A stretch of 64,000 nucleotides of DNA from Arbacia lixula (GCA_963669155.1 OZ022578.1:7290387-7354386), one strand, 5' to 3'. Positions 1-13,026 are shown, counted from the first letter of the stretch. A program made the numbers and translations. The notes: generated from the letters alone by a model not told the origin.

Positions 1-113
1 CTAATTGTTTCTTCTTCCGTTGTATTTTCTCAGGGGGTTTGTCTATTACTACTCATTGGCTGAATGTCCATGGGAGGTATGTGTTCATTACTCTTTGATA
101 AGATAGAGAGAAA

Positions 114-118
<5 letters not shown>

Positions 119-190
<72 letters not shown>

Positions 191-212
191 GGGGAGAGAG
201 GGAGAGGTTGGG
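119..212. repeat. (AG)n microsatellite
   Basis: Near-pure AG/GA dinucleotide tract with two short interruptions, in an intron or upstream region of the STRA6-like gene. Apparent long frames of Ser/Leu across it are translation of the repeat, not protein. Confidence 0.95.
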
Positions 213-552
213 GTGGAGGCCATAGTGGACGAACGGGAAGATTTTTGTGAGAAATGTATGTATGCCCCTTGTAGATCTATAGTGCATTGTCTAGCACAAA
301 AAGGGTTAAAACTTAGTTCTATGGTTCGACAGCACCACACTTTGTTCACATAGTTACCAGGGTTAATCCTATCCAAGCTATATAGTCAAGAACATTACTC
401 TCAGATCAAGCTCAAAAGAATTATTCAGTGTCCAACACCCTTTATACAACGTTGCTTCTAAGTCACCTTATTATTACTATAATTTTTTAACATTTAGCAT
501 AGGGACATGTCATCTAGCCATGTGTTATGTACTGTAAAAGAAACAAGCATTA

Positions 553-641
553 TTATCATTATTATTATCATTGTTTTATCATTATTAGTATTAATATTAC
601 TATTATCAATATTATTATTATTATTATTATTATTATTGTTA

Positions 642-699
<58 letters not shown>

Positions 700-786
700 C
701 ATTACTATTATTATTATTATTATTATTATTATTGTTGTCATTATCATTATTATTATTATCATTATTATTATTTTAATCATTATTAT
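553..786. repeat. (ATT)n microsatellite followed by poly-C
   Basis: About 230 bases of ATT/TTA triplets with ATC and GTT variants, followed at 800-826 by an almost pure C tract directly before the exon at 835. The C tract probably serves as the polypyrimidine tract of that acceptor. Confidence 0.95.
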
Positions 787-834
787 TGTACATTAAATCA
801 CCCCCCTCCCCCCCCCCCCCCCCCCACCCATCAG

Positions 835-3800
835 AGGTCTGGGAACAATGTCAACAACCTGATCGTGATACCAGTCTATGTGTGCTACATCATCCTCTTC
901 GTCATCTTCGCCAAGAGATTTTACAAAAACTATACGATCAGGAAAAAACGCCGGAAGGTATTGTGCCAAAATTGAAATTCATTTTTACTTGTCATTTTTG
1001 TTAACTTTGATTCCCTACGCAATCGAATTGATGTAGAAAAGCATTTCGTAAATATTGAAACAATGATGACTGATTAAAAGGTCCCAGTACGTCCATTCAT
1101 TTGTATCATAAACTACATTTTGATGTGCATTAAACCTCATGTTAAAGGTCATCACACTTTACAAGCCATTGTCTTTCTGGTGATACCTTGAATTAGTTGT
1201 TCATGAAAACTGTTTAGTATGTTATAATATTAATAATGAATAATGAATAATGAAGTGAGATGAAGTGACATGGGACACGAGGCCACGTGTGCCGATTTTG
1301 TTTGCATTTGACTGATTTCAATGTGTTTTTTACCCGTTTCACTGCTACAGGGTCTTGAGGTCGAGCTTCACGATGTCGAAGACTTTGAGAAGACGCACTT
1401 TTACAAGCGGGTCAGATATCTCATGACGCCTAAAGACGAATGGGAAGGGTGAGTTTAAGTTCAAGGACACAATAAAGATCACCCTCAAACCACCGTACTT
1501 GATTTTCTTCGGCGAAATGGTTACACAACATCTTTGCCATTCGTACTTACTCGAACAAATGTAAATTTGGCATAGAAGTCAAGGATGTTTCTTCACCCCA
1601 CCTCCACCCTAATCTTCGCCAAACTTTAATAGTCACCCGAATGATTTCAGCACGTTTGACAATGGTGGAGATATGACATACATGGTGGTAAATCTGATCG
1701 AAAACTGAGATTGTTTTTGGCCTTTCTCTTTTCAGGAATCAGAAAGAATTGACAGGATGTAGGAAACTGTGTAGCAGATTCTACAAAGATGAACCAGGTG
1801 AGTAATGGAGTTATGCATTTGCCTAAGGACCTCCATCCCCACCCCTCAAAAACGAAGAACGACAAAGCAGTTGTGTGCAGTTGGAAAACCGAAACACATA
1901 AACGTACCACACAAAATAAATTGCCTACTTCTATGCAGTAAAACATCGTGATAATAGACCATTTTCGTTATGTATGCACATTTTATTCACGTCGTTCAAA
2001 CAATACGTGACCAATGGTAACCCCAAAGCTTGTCCAAGGTTTGTCGAGTAGCAACAACTAATATATTCAGAGTGCGTTCCGTCCATTGAAACTGAATCAC
2101 GAAATACAGGTGAATGTAATAAGCGTCACCAGGCATTTAGGGGAAAGTTGTGAATACATTGCGAAAATGGATTATTACGTGAATTGAGTCTGAAAAGTTT
2201 GAGCTTCACTTTTTATAGGACAACATCAGGGCGCAAGGTGTGTGATAAATCGATACGTCGCAAATATTGTACTAACATCGGAAAAGCTCATCAATCAATC
2301 ATCTATGTATCGAAATTGACAACCTTCTATCCTATTGTATTGTATTTACAATATTTGTTCTCCACAGGTTTCTTGTTTTCTCGACGAATCATTTGCACCG
2401 TCGGACTCAGCGCCTTGTGTTTGTATTGTGTAAGTGCACACAGTCCAATTCAGTTCGAATTCAAGTCAAATATCATTTCCTTATATTTTCAAATATGAAA
2501 CATACGGGGAGAAGGCGAGCCACGCAAAAAGCAAAATATGTGGAGAATATGATTGTTGATACAATGGAAATAACCGGAATAATTCAAAGTAAAAGTACAT
2601 GTAGTTGTATAATAATGGATTGACAGTAATATATACATAAACGTACGTGTGTAAGACATCCGGTGAGTGCAAGAAAATGGGGAGATTAAGTGTAAATGAT
2701 ATATAGAGCACAATGCGTCGCGTTTGCATCCACATTTCCTCTGACGCCTTCTTCTGATAATAAGGGTAATATATCGACAGAGTACCGGAGTGTGACGTCA
2801 TATGAGCATGTTGTCAATTAAACTGGTTCTAAACTATGTGTGTGGGTACAGCAAACATCGGTGATCATAGCGGACACTCTCATTTGGGAATGCATGACAC
2901 TAGCCCGTTCGACAATTTTGGACCAGTGAAACTCTCACTTGATCGATATCGTTTAGGACCAGCAGCCTGTATAACAATGGATATGACGACACCACTTCGG
3001 TACTCTATAAAATGACTTCATCAGACAAAATGATCTCATGACATCGATCTTTGCTCACGATCAAGGTGGGGATCCTGTACGAAGCAACCAGCGTCTATCT
3101 TGAACAACTTGCCCGGGATACTTTCAGCACCAACAGCTCCCTCTACGAGTACTACTACGAACAGAATAACACAGAGGCCTTTGAAAACTGGAAAGAAATT
3201 GGTGAAACATTTGCCTGTAAGTGCCTGTATTTTTCCTTGCAGTTTTGAATTGTGACGTATATTCCCATATCCAGTTTTAGCCGTTTTATGTTATTGTGAA
3301 GCCAATGCAAGTTCATGTGATCGTCCGCTTTTGATCGTTATTTTGTCTTATCAAAATGATTAATCATATCTGTTGATATGCACTTAGTTTTGCAAACATG
3401 TCATGCTTGAAAAATAAATTTTATGACGTAAATAAGTTTCAAAAAACAAACAAACAACGAAACAGAAATCCAATTCATTCAGAGCTGTTAATCTCTAAAA
3501 ATCTCACGTTTTTTTTTATTCTTCTCACTTTGTGTGATTTATCTGCAGATACGTTTTCGCCAACTGTTATTGCTGCCATGGCAACCATGATATGTTACAC
3601 ACTGGTTACGTTTATCGTATACAGGTAAAAAAAAAAACTATGTACAGATATATCCCCCCTATGATCGTCGCACTAGGGACATATATAAGAACGTATTTTC
3701 CCATTCGTCAAAATAAGACGATTTTTTTTCATATCAACATAATAGAGCGTATGATATCCCTCCTTAATTAAGATCAACTTTCCTGCCTTAAGTTTGCCGA

Positions 3801-5454
3801 GGAAATTGCCTCTGTTCTGATCATATATGAATGTAAGAAAAGAGTTATATTCCTTGTTTGATTAAAGTTGTTTTATCATAATTGTAGGTTCATCATTTGG
3901 TTTCGATATCACACTGCGGGAGTGTAATTCATTTTTGACAAAGTTTGGAACAATATGGTTAGCTCATCAATGAAAAAGAAAATATATTTTGATGATGATA
4001 CTAATGATAATTATGCTACCTTCCTCCAACATTTTCGCTACTTGTAACAATATAGAAGACGGCGACGATTATGATGTCATTACTAACAATAATGACTATA
4101 TAAAAAGGGATAACTATTATCATCAACATCACCACCATTCGTCACAATTATTATAACTTAAACAGGAATAATGATTATAATTCAACAAAAAACATCAACG
4201 CACAAATGTCCTTGTCAGGGTAAAAAGTATTACTTTTCTTAAGAGAGAAAATACGCGATATAACGGCTTAAATACAAACCATCTTCTCGTCGAGCTGTTA
4301 GCAGAATTAATGTCCTTCATTGTGACGTTTCTCTCACCGAATACAGGCGAAACACGTTAAGATTATGGAGAGGCGATAAGTCATTTTGTCCCAAAGAAGA
4401 CTTCGACAACACGACGTTAGTGGTAAGTTTCGCGTGGTTTGTACTTTCGTTTAGATTCCTTTTCACGGTTTTCCCCTCATTTCACAACTGGAAATCCGTC
4501 TATTGCTTATTCAATGATAGAGTAATCTGATTTTTCTTGAATAGAAATATTTTTTTTTATAATGTATATAGGGATACTACATGATTGAAAAAAATACGTC
4601 TTGCAGACTGAAGTCCTGAGGTGCATACTCCTTTACTTTCGGGCTCAAACATCATGAACATAATTAGCATAAAGTTCATTTGTATTTACAAGTTAACTAT
4701 AGAAGAACCATAGGAATAAAGGAATGGAGCAGGCCAACTAAAGTGTAGGAACAATATTCCCCCAAGTCAACCAATCAAAGCACGAAGGATGAAGATGACA
4801 CACTAGCTGAGCCAGATATTAGGATGGAATGAATGAGCACATCTGAATAGGAAAGGGATGAAAGTGATCAGAGAAGTAGGGTAGTGACTGAGGAGGTGAA
4901 CATGAACATAATAACCTATTGAAATTGGACTGAATACAAACTGAACTAGACTAAATACCGAATTAGAAGTAAAATGAATCGCACAAAACATGCAAAATGG
5001 GAACTTAAATGGAAACTTAACCCTCTTACAATAATGTTACTCTTATTACGATTGTATCATCATGTTAATGAATAAATTGTATAGGCCTATATGGGAATTC
5101 CAAAAGATGTATGATGTTTAGGATATTGCATGGAAATTATATGAAAATAGGATAATTATGTGAACTTGGCCCGTCTTTTCTTTTTGCAAATACAGTGACG
5201 TCATTATCAATGTTGAACTTTTATCTTGTCCTGTGCAGGTGTCGAGTCTTAAATATTCCGGTTATCACATAGCATTCGTCTTATGGGGTAAGCTGTTCCA
5301 TTTTTCAAGAAAAAAATATCAGAAACCTTATAATTGTGTTGCTTAATGGTACGGAGTAGTAGTCTACTTGAACACTACTACTACTACTACTACTACTACA
5401 ACTACTACTACTACTACTACTACTGCTACTACTACTACTACTACTACTACTACG

Positions 5455-5496
<42 letters not shown>

Positions 5497-5497
5497 G

Positions 5498-5546
<49 letters not shown>

Positions 5547-8500
5547 TAATACATCTACTATGACTACTACTACTACTACTACCGCTACTATTACCCCTAC
5601 TTCTACTACTTCTACTTCTACTTCTACTACTGCTGCTGCTGCTATTACTACTACTGCTACTACTACTACTACTACTGCTACTATGACTACAGCTACTATG
5701 ACTACTACTACTACTAATGGTAAAATAATTGTACAGTACAGTAGTGGAAGTAGAAGCGATGACGGTAGTATTATTATCAGTAGTAGCAGCAATGAAGTTA
5801 ATTGATATGCAAACTTTCACCTACAATAATCACTATCGAAGGCTTAAACGTAACCATAGTAACGCCCATAACTTCAATCGATCTCTCACCTATTCTGCGT
5901 CATAAATTCTCTCTTTTCCACCGTGATCGACATCGATCAGGCTTTATTTTACTTCAGTTGACGCTCTGGCTTCTCGTCTTCCTGTTCACATACCTGCTCA
6001 TCCTCCCACTCATCAACCGGGAAGTAAACTGGGTATGGACGATCATCAAAAACCAATGGTGAGATCGTTGTCCTCGTCATCATCACCATCATCGTCGTCG
6101 TCGTCGTAATTTTCGTAACCATCATTATCGTTGTCATATTTGTTGTACTCACAATCCGCACTTCCATTATCATTGTAATGGTTTCGCCATTATCGTCGTT
6201 TTCATTGTTATTGACATTATTTATTGTTAACTTTATCATTATCATTATGAATATGCCTCGTTGTTATCTTGCCGAAATTATGTGAAAACTGGCATGATTG
6301 GGGTGGCCATAGTCGAGATGACAAGAATCGATTTACTCCAGTAGTATCATTTGAAGGCCGAGGAAATCCAATGTGCTAATTCATTTAAACGCTTGGAACT
6401 CTCACAGCGGAATATGTGTTCAAAATGGGGATAGTGATCTTGAGAAAGTAAGACATACTTTGAGGAAATCAAACAATTTTATTCCCTATATTGGTTTTGT
6501 CGACAGGTTAACGGTCATCGTGTATTTCTGCGTGTACTACAGCCAGGTCTTCTCAGCAAAGTTCCTCTTTCTCCAGCAGCGCGGAAAAGAGCTCAGCATA
6601 GACAACAGGTCAGTGGTACCGAGAACCCTGCATCCGTTAATTTATCTTCATTTAGTCGTCTCTGTTTTTATTCAAACAAAGCAAACAGCGCGGGTTAATT
6701 AGGCCACTGCTCATCCTTTGCTCTACTCCACCCCCTCGCCCCATGAACCAAGGTTTGAGGAATGTCCAGATAAGTAAATCAATAACCGTATCTAGATTAT
6801 CTGATTCTTAAACAAAACATTTGTCTGTCTTTGTGTTTTCTTCCAATGCAATGTTACGTGTATGATAATCATGATGAGCATTCATCACTATCATTGTCCA
6901 TTATCAACACTTTTTATTGGCAGACGAATATTCCACGTCCAAGTGTACTTCTTCTTCTTTGTCAACGTCATCATCGGTCTGGCCTCGTGCCTGCTCAGAA
7001 TCTTCAAGTCCGTGCTTTTCGGGCTCCTTCTCGTCGGCCGCATCGACCGGTGCCTCCTCATGAGAGGATTTGAGCTCTATGACTCCGGTAAGGAAGCCAT
7101 GGTAGACGTTGTCTCTGTAGGGCGTCCGGAATAGTGAAGATTGTTATGTAAAACTAAGTGATTAAATGTGTATGCTCGTGTGTTGATAAGGGTGTGTGCA
7201 TATGTGTTGATGAGTGTATATGTGTTGATGAGGGTGTGTGTAGTATGTGTGCGTATTTGCGTGATGGTTATTGTTTTTGTTATTGTGTGTTGATGAGGGT
7301 GTGTGTATGTATATGTGTGTGTGCGTATTTGCGTGATGGTTATTGTTTTTGTTATTGTGTGTATATGTGTTGATGAGGGTGTGTGTATGTATATGTGTGT
7401 GTGCGTATTTGCGTGATGGTTATTGTTTTTGTTATTGTGTGTATATGTGTTGATGAGGGTGTGTGTATGTATATGTGTGTCTGCGTATTTGCGCGATGGT
7501 TATTGTTTTTGTTATTGTGTGTATATGTGTTGATGAGGGTGTGTGTATGTATAATATGTGTGTGTGCGTATTTGCGTGATGGTTATTGTTTTGGTCTTTA
7601 CATACAGGTCCAGACAATGGTCTTTAAAGGCAAGTGCAAGTAAATGCAAACAACCCTAGATATTTGTGTTTAGTGGTCTTTATAGACAATGGATCTTTAC
7701 AGTCAGTGGTCTGACAGAAGTCAGGTTTAACTGTTCTTCACTCATGTCCCCTTGGTCTTCCTGTAGGTTACAAGGCAAAACTTTACAGGCAGGTAGTCTT
7801 CATAGACAGGTGCAATTAAATGTAAACTGATCAGGAGGGATTCAGTTCAACGCTGTCAGTACCCAGCACTGCTAATCCCATGTCAATTACAACACAGTTT
7901 ATTGCCTATGGGACTGAAAGGGTTAAGTGATCTATGGAGACAATAATGTTGTTTCCAACCTAGCAGTGGTCTTAACAGACAGGTTGGACTGTCCTTTACC
8001 CCTCTCTTCCTGGCCTTCTCTCCGGTTACAAGGCCTACCTGGGCTTCCTGCAGCTTGAGGTGGTCCACACGCACCCCGTCGTCATCACATTCTGCCACTT
8101 CCTTATCAAAGACGTTAAGGCGAAGAAAGAGAAGATCTTCGAGTTCAGCGAAGACGACGAAGGTAGGTCAGCGATTGGGGTGTGTGGCCGGATAGGAAGA
8201 GGTTTGGTTACACATTCACTTTATGTCCGGTAAACATGTCAAGACCTGCATACTCTAGGTCGCCAAGTTCCTAGACACTAATAGCTTGAAAGAAAATGAA
8301 GAGACGATCTTTGACCTTCATGAAGATGGTTAGCTCCGATCTATACTGGTCGCGTATTTGCGTGATAGTCATGAGATCACGAAAAAAAAAAGGGGGGGGG
8401 GGGAAGGGTGGCTACTCACTAATCAATAAGTCTTTTTCGTAATGTATTCACACCTTTCTCCTATACATTGCGTAGTACAATTTACACATAACGAAAATGG

Positions 8501-11305
8501 TCTATCGTTTAAAGAATGTTTTTGCACACAAAAAGATCTTCCTAGAGATGTACGAAGTTTTTGCATTCCCCCCAAATTATGAGAACCTTTGTTTCTAATT
8601 GATGGTACAGTTGACATAGCGGAGATGCCGGAGACGCGAAATAAGAAGGCACGAAACAAGTGGCAGTTGGCTTACTCCCTTATCAACAACCAGCAGCTAT
8701 TGGCTGACCGACTCTCCGCCATCTTGGAGGCGAAGCGAGCAGAAATCCGCAGACAGCTTGAGGAGGACAAGCAGAAAAAAGACGAGCGTATCGTCAAGGG
8801 TGCCGTCGAGTCATTCGTGAACGATTCCGAAAGCGACGGCGGCATCGGCCAAGAGTCGTCATCGTCGTCGAAAGGATCAGCACTCGGGTTTGTGGACGAG
8901 GAGAACGAATCAACGAACGAAAAGGATGGAGGAGCGCTCGTGTTAAGATCGGCCTCATTCGGCAAGAAGCGGGCTGACTCGAAAAATGACGAGCGACAGG
9001 TACTGTTAGGCAATTTGCATGAGCAGTACCCGACGACGTATAGCGCCATACTGCCCAAGGTATAGGTGTGCCCGCGAAGGCGGAAGCTCCATATAGCAAA
9101 CATGCTTTCGCTTCGCTTCTCCGAGACCGTCAGACATGCTTGACATGCCAACACCTATTTATTAACCCTCCCATTACAATAGATGCACGTAATATGTGTT
9201 AATTCGATGGGCTTTTCCTAGATTGGTACTGAGATGGGTAATTAATCAATATATATTTAGAAATAGTCTCACACATCAAGGGGCGTAGCCGTGAAGGACC
9301 TATAATGTTTCCCCAAAGTTCAACGTGCTATCATGGCTATGATATCAGAAACAATAATGCTAATCAGAACACAAACGAACAAATAACAGCGATAAACAAC
9401 AATAAAATCAGTTTAACAAATAACAACTTCACGAATAGCATACAGCTTGACGCACAATTAAAGCCATTCAAAAAAAAAAAAAACATGAAATTTTCGCCAA
9501 TGGGTGAGGGATGTTGTATCATTGTATTTTCTTTAAAATCGTGAATACAAAGCAAGCAAATACCGTTTTGTCTTCATCTCAAAACGTTTCCAAACGGGCT
9601 ACGCCCCTGGTTGGCGCAAGGTCTCAGTATAACCCCTTCGAGGCACGCTTGGCTTGTCTGTCGTAGTCATGATGCTCATTTTTAGCCATTCATCTGCCTA
9701 TAATTCCAAATTATGTCTCGACTCTCCAAAAGAGAATGACGACATAGTCAGATAGCACTGACCAGTAAACGACCATTGTCAGTTTCCGTATGAACACGTC
9801 CATTACACGCGATTAGTGCATTTTGTCTCACTATCAGCATCAGAAAAACAACACCATGCTTCGTGTAGTCTGCTTTATGTGTCCCACCATGTCAGAGCCT
9901 TTCATTTTCCATTTGAAAATTACACTAACATTAGACTTTCGGGGAGCACTCGTTATTCCGAAGATTCGTTATTTTTCGTTTTTGGATTAACGAGCCTTCG
10001 GAATAACGAAACCTATTATATCTTCGGATTAACGAACCTTCGGAATAACGAACCTTCGGAATAACGCCACAAATGCTCGGATTAACGAACCCTTTTTCGT
10101 TTTCGGACTAACGAGCATTGAGGTATAGGCAATTTACGTGTTTCGGAATTACGAACCTTCGGAATAACGAACCTTCGGAATAAGCGAACCTTCGAGACAT
10201 CGAACTGTAACCTAGACTTTCTACCACTAGTTAACAGTAGTTTCACGAAACATAATACGAGATACATTATCTTTGGAGCTTAGCTGATAAACATAGGGAG
10301 ATCATAGTCGTAGTGTTATACGAGATGTTTGGAGATTGGCTTAAAACATGTGGAGATAACGGCAGTATTGTGTATTTATTTGCTGTTTCAGCTTGAATTG
10401 ATAAACAGATTTAAATGCATAGGCCTTACTCTTGCCATATACCACCCTCCGTAAAAGATGAAGATAATGAACAATAATGTTAACGATGTTAATTTTGAAG
10501 GTTATGCAAACAAGAACTAGCTGCTTGGTGGGCTGACGTTCGGCGTTGCGTGCAAGGCAACGTAAACATAAGATGTACTGATAGAAGGTGATTTATTTAA
10601 GAAATGGATGTCAGATATTGCTTTCACTTATATTTTGTCGTTAAAAGAATCAACCCAATAGGCGACAGTGGAGCAATTTTGCACAAATTAGTAATACAAA
10701 TCAAACGCACAGAGCAGCACGTTGTCTGACATATATAGAGAGAGTCAATGAACGGTTTTTCTTCTCGTTCTTATTTAATTTCGTTTTATTTGATACTTTT
10801 TATATTAACAAAATAATAAAGACTATACTGTAATTTTGATATTCATGACAAGCATGAACGATGTTGAAGATCAATACAAAATGTCTCAATTTATATGCAT
10901 TGTTTATTGATGGTAGGCCTACTTTGTACGTGTTTTGAACAGTCTGAAAAGAGGTTCTTTATGTTTCATTATAATTCGTGCGTTACACCTTTTCATCCAA
11001 CGAAACAGTGTTTTCTGACTTGGTGTTTGTCATTTCATTGTCTTTATATCAAACTGTTGTCATATCATTAAATTATCTACTTCAGTTCATGTGCTAGCGT
11101 GTAATTTTGTGTTTTTCGTGAACAGCATTCATCACCCATAGTTGCAAGAGACAATAAATCATGTATGTATGTATGTATGTATGTATGTATGTACAGTATG
11201 TCCTTTAGTACATATTTATGTTCGTGTATGTGTGTATGAATGATATGTGTTTTTTATATTTTGTGTATAAATAACACATGTGTGTGTTTGCGTGTTTGTG
11301 TGTGT

Positions 11306-11337
<32 letters not shown>

Positions 11338-12813
11338 TTGTATGTGTGTGCGTGTGTGTGTGTACAGGAAAGGGTCATTATTATTCTATCAAGCAAAAGA
11401 AGCACAACAAAAAGAAGAGAAGACGTTCAACATGTCATGCAAATTTCAGATTTTGATCTTTTGGATTTTTCTCCCTCATTTCCATAGTAAACGTCATACA
11501 ACAGCAGAACCAGCACGATTAAGCCGCTGTTTTTATTTGTCGACATCACCATCACCAACACCCAAACAACATCATAATCAGTATCCTTTACATCATATTC
11601 TTTTTCTTCACCATCATCATCAGCGTCATGACCATCATCAACATCAACATGGTCATCATCATCATCATCATCATCATCAACGTCATCATTAAATTTATCA
11701 TCGTCGTGATAATCATCCTCGCATTATCATCATCACTATTATTATCATTATCACCATCATCGTCGTCAATATCAACGGCATCGTTATCGTCACTGGTGTC
11801 GTCATTTCGTTTTCCAAACTTTGCAAGGATTTAGTTCTTTCACAGTTCAACAATTTTGATAATTATTTTGACATCCATGCGCTAAGCACTGTGGCTGTAT
11901 CTGCAAAACGTACAAAAGGTTGTTTAAGATCATTATTTTTGTCATAACGACTCATTTCAAGAAATAATCTGTACCCCTTTTCCATAGGTGAATATTGAGG
12001 AAAGCTTTACTCTTTCTCATTTAGAAATGTTGTGGAATCATATTGGAAAACAATATACTGTATGTCGTTATCATTGATATTTCCCAATCAAATAAAGGTT
12101 ATCATGAACATACTGAAAAAATAATAGCATTGTCTTGTACTGAGCATTCGGTGCACATATTTCATGAGTTACAAAAGGAATTTGTACTAATAAATGTAAA
12201 TCATACAAACAATGAAAAACGAGTACTAGTATTTGATAATATAATCTGTTTGTACAAAATAAAAATAGATTTGGTTTATATTTTAAGTTAAGATTGGATG
12301 AACGATGAATGTTAGAGAGTTGGAACTTGATTAATCCACCTTTTCAAGAGGTTGTCCGTTGGGAACTGATGAAATATGATCTGTTTAAAAAATATTCAAT
12401 AAAAGGATACAAAATCATTTATGTTACTTTTGCCAATTCAGGATAACAAAGACACGAGAGTTAATCTTGAAGAGGAGGACGAGACGCAGTTCATCTGTAC
12501 TCCAGATAATAAACTTCAACAGGACTCGACATCGTCCACGAAGAGCTGGTCGACGACCAGCATCCCGGACAGCCTGCTGGCGACGCCATCACCCGTTTCG
12601 AAAGGCGATGTCGACGTGACGTCATCGACGGGGCAGGGTAACTTAGAGGTGAAGGTTGCGGACGAGGAAGGTCCGCAGGGGTTGTCGCAGGATGAAAAAC
12701 TCGACAGTTTGAGTGACCACTCAACCTCTTCTGAGAAGTGTCTTGTTCTTGAAGATGAACATGTAGAGCTACCCGGAACGCCAACCATGAATCCGGCCTT
12801 GAGGACACAATGA
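835..12813 (+). CDS. STRA6: STRA6-like retinol transporter (receptor for retinol uptake), 5' partial
   Basis: Multi-pass plasma membrane protein; in vertebrates STRA6 takes retinol from retinol-binding protein and passes it into the cell. Proposed coding exons: 835-957, 1351-1448, 1736-1797, 2368-2429, 3066-3216, 3549-3624, 4347-4422, 5239-5287, 5941-6058, 6507-6608, 6924-7087, 8025-8162, 8611-8999, 12442-12813. Phases match throughout, giving 659 visible residues and a TGA stop. Hydrophobic helices lie in exons 1, 4-6, 8-9, 10 and 11. Exon 11 (ending in GRIDRCLL..FELYDSG) and exon 12 (YLGFLQLEVVHTHPVV) match the family's conserved [29 protein letters not shown] block. Exon 13 carries WQLAYSLINN, the counterpart of human WGLAYTLLHNP. 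The tail (exons 13-14) is long, acidic and Ser-rich, longer than in human. About 200 N-terminal residues of the human protein have no match here, so the gene starts left of the window. Exon 12 lacks an AG acceptor (see findings). It could instead be the STRA6-like/RBPR2 paralogue. Confidence 0.9.
1957..2176. mobile_element. Short inverted-repeat element, TAATCCATTTTCG family
   Basis: The left end (around TAGACCATTTTCGTTATG) and the right end (reverse complement of TAATCCATTTTCGCAATG) form imperfect terminal inverted repeats. A second, near full-length copy lies at 55153-55371 in the opposite orientation, and partial copies lie near 8430-8465 and 53850-54010. No coding capacity. It sits in an intron of the STRA6-like gene. 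Class is inferred as a MITE; the superfamily is not clear because the target duplication is ambiguous. Confidence 0.7.
2781..3004. mobile_element. MITE, AGTACCGAAGTG family
   Basis: Begins AGTACCGGAGTGTGACGTCA and ends ATGACGACACCACTTCGGTACT, so the ends are inverted repeats. A second copy lies at 54108-54321 in the opposite orientation, sharing internal blocks such as TTGGGAATG and GACACTAGCCCG. Both carry TGACGTCA. The element lies in intron 4 of the STRA6-like gene, 62 bases before exon 5. Confidence 0.75.
5373..5720. repeat. (ACT)n microsatellite
   Basis: About 350 bases of ACT triplets with GCT and TTCT variants, in intron 8 of the STRA6-like gene. Open frames across it (poly-Thr, poly-Tyr, poly-Val) are repeat artefacts. 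Confidence 0.95.
7155..7600. repeat. 79-bp tandem minisatellite
   Basis: The block GCGTATTTGCGTGATGGTTA recurs about every 71-85 bases (near 7252, 7323, 7402, 7481 and 7566; one copy has GCGC for GCGT), separated by TGTGTTGATGAG/GTGTGTATG segments. About 4.5 diverged units in intron 11 of the STRA6-like gene. Confidence 0.9.
7590..8024. repeat. Diverged tandem repeat based on GGTCTTnATAGACAGG
   Basis: Related segments GGTCTTTACATACAGG, AGTGGTCTTTATAGACAATG, GTCTTCATAGACAGG and GTGGTCTTAACAGACAGG recur with shared neighbours (GTGCAA.TAAATG.AAAC). The array runs up to the 5' edge of the exon at 8025 and seems to include a partial look-alike of that exon's border at 7767 (GTTACAAGGC). It may explain the disturbed acceptor there. 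Confidence 0.6.
9278..9608. mobile_element. Degenerate hAT-like MITE
   Basis: AGGGGCGTAGCC at the left and GGCTACGCCCCT at the right form short inverted repeats resembling the CAGGGGCGTAGCC ends of hAT elements. No matching 8-bp target duplication was seen and no transposase is present. It lies in the last intron of the STRA6-like gene, just after the exon-13 readthrough stop. Confidence 0.45.
9946..10200. repeat. AACGAACCTTCGGAAT short-unit repeat
   Basis: About ten diverged units built from CTTCGGAATAACGAAC and CGGATTAACGA, partly inverted (CGTTATTCCGAAG at the left edge). Intronic in the STRA6-like gene. A satellite-like or MITE-internal repeat; no coding potential. Confidence 0.8.
11161..11367. 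repeat. (ATGT)n and (TG)n microsatellites
   Basis: ATGT tetranucleotides at about 11161-11195, then a TG tract with CG and TT interruptions at 11277-11367. Intronic. Confidence 0.9.
11560..11790. repeat. (CAT)n microsatellite
   Basis: CAT/TCA triplets with AAC and CGT variants. The His-rich and Ile-rich frames here are repeat translation. Intronic in the STRA6-like gene. Confidence 0.9.
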
Positions 12814-13026
12814 GTGAAGCAAAAGAAGAAGAAGAAGAAGAAGAAGGAGAACAACAAGAAGGACAAGACGAAGGAGAAGTTTTTTTTCCCTCATTAAAAG
12901 TTAATAATTTGTGTGTGTGTGCTATAATATAAGATTTTACATATTGATTTGTGACATGTCCCTTGCATCAGGTATTGAACCATTCTAATAATTGATCAAG
13001 TTTAACAAACGCGCAGACCAAAACAG

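Noticed and set aside
5305-5820. Ser-, Val-, Tyr- or Thr-rich proteins over the ACT tract
   Set aside because: All frames in both directions are open because the triplet repeat has no stop; it lies in an intron.
7252-7600. CRISPR-like array
   Set aside because: Regular units with similar spacing, but units are contiguous low-complexity TG-rich DNA without distinct spacers, in an animal intron.
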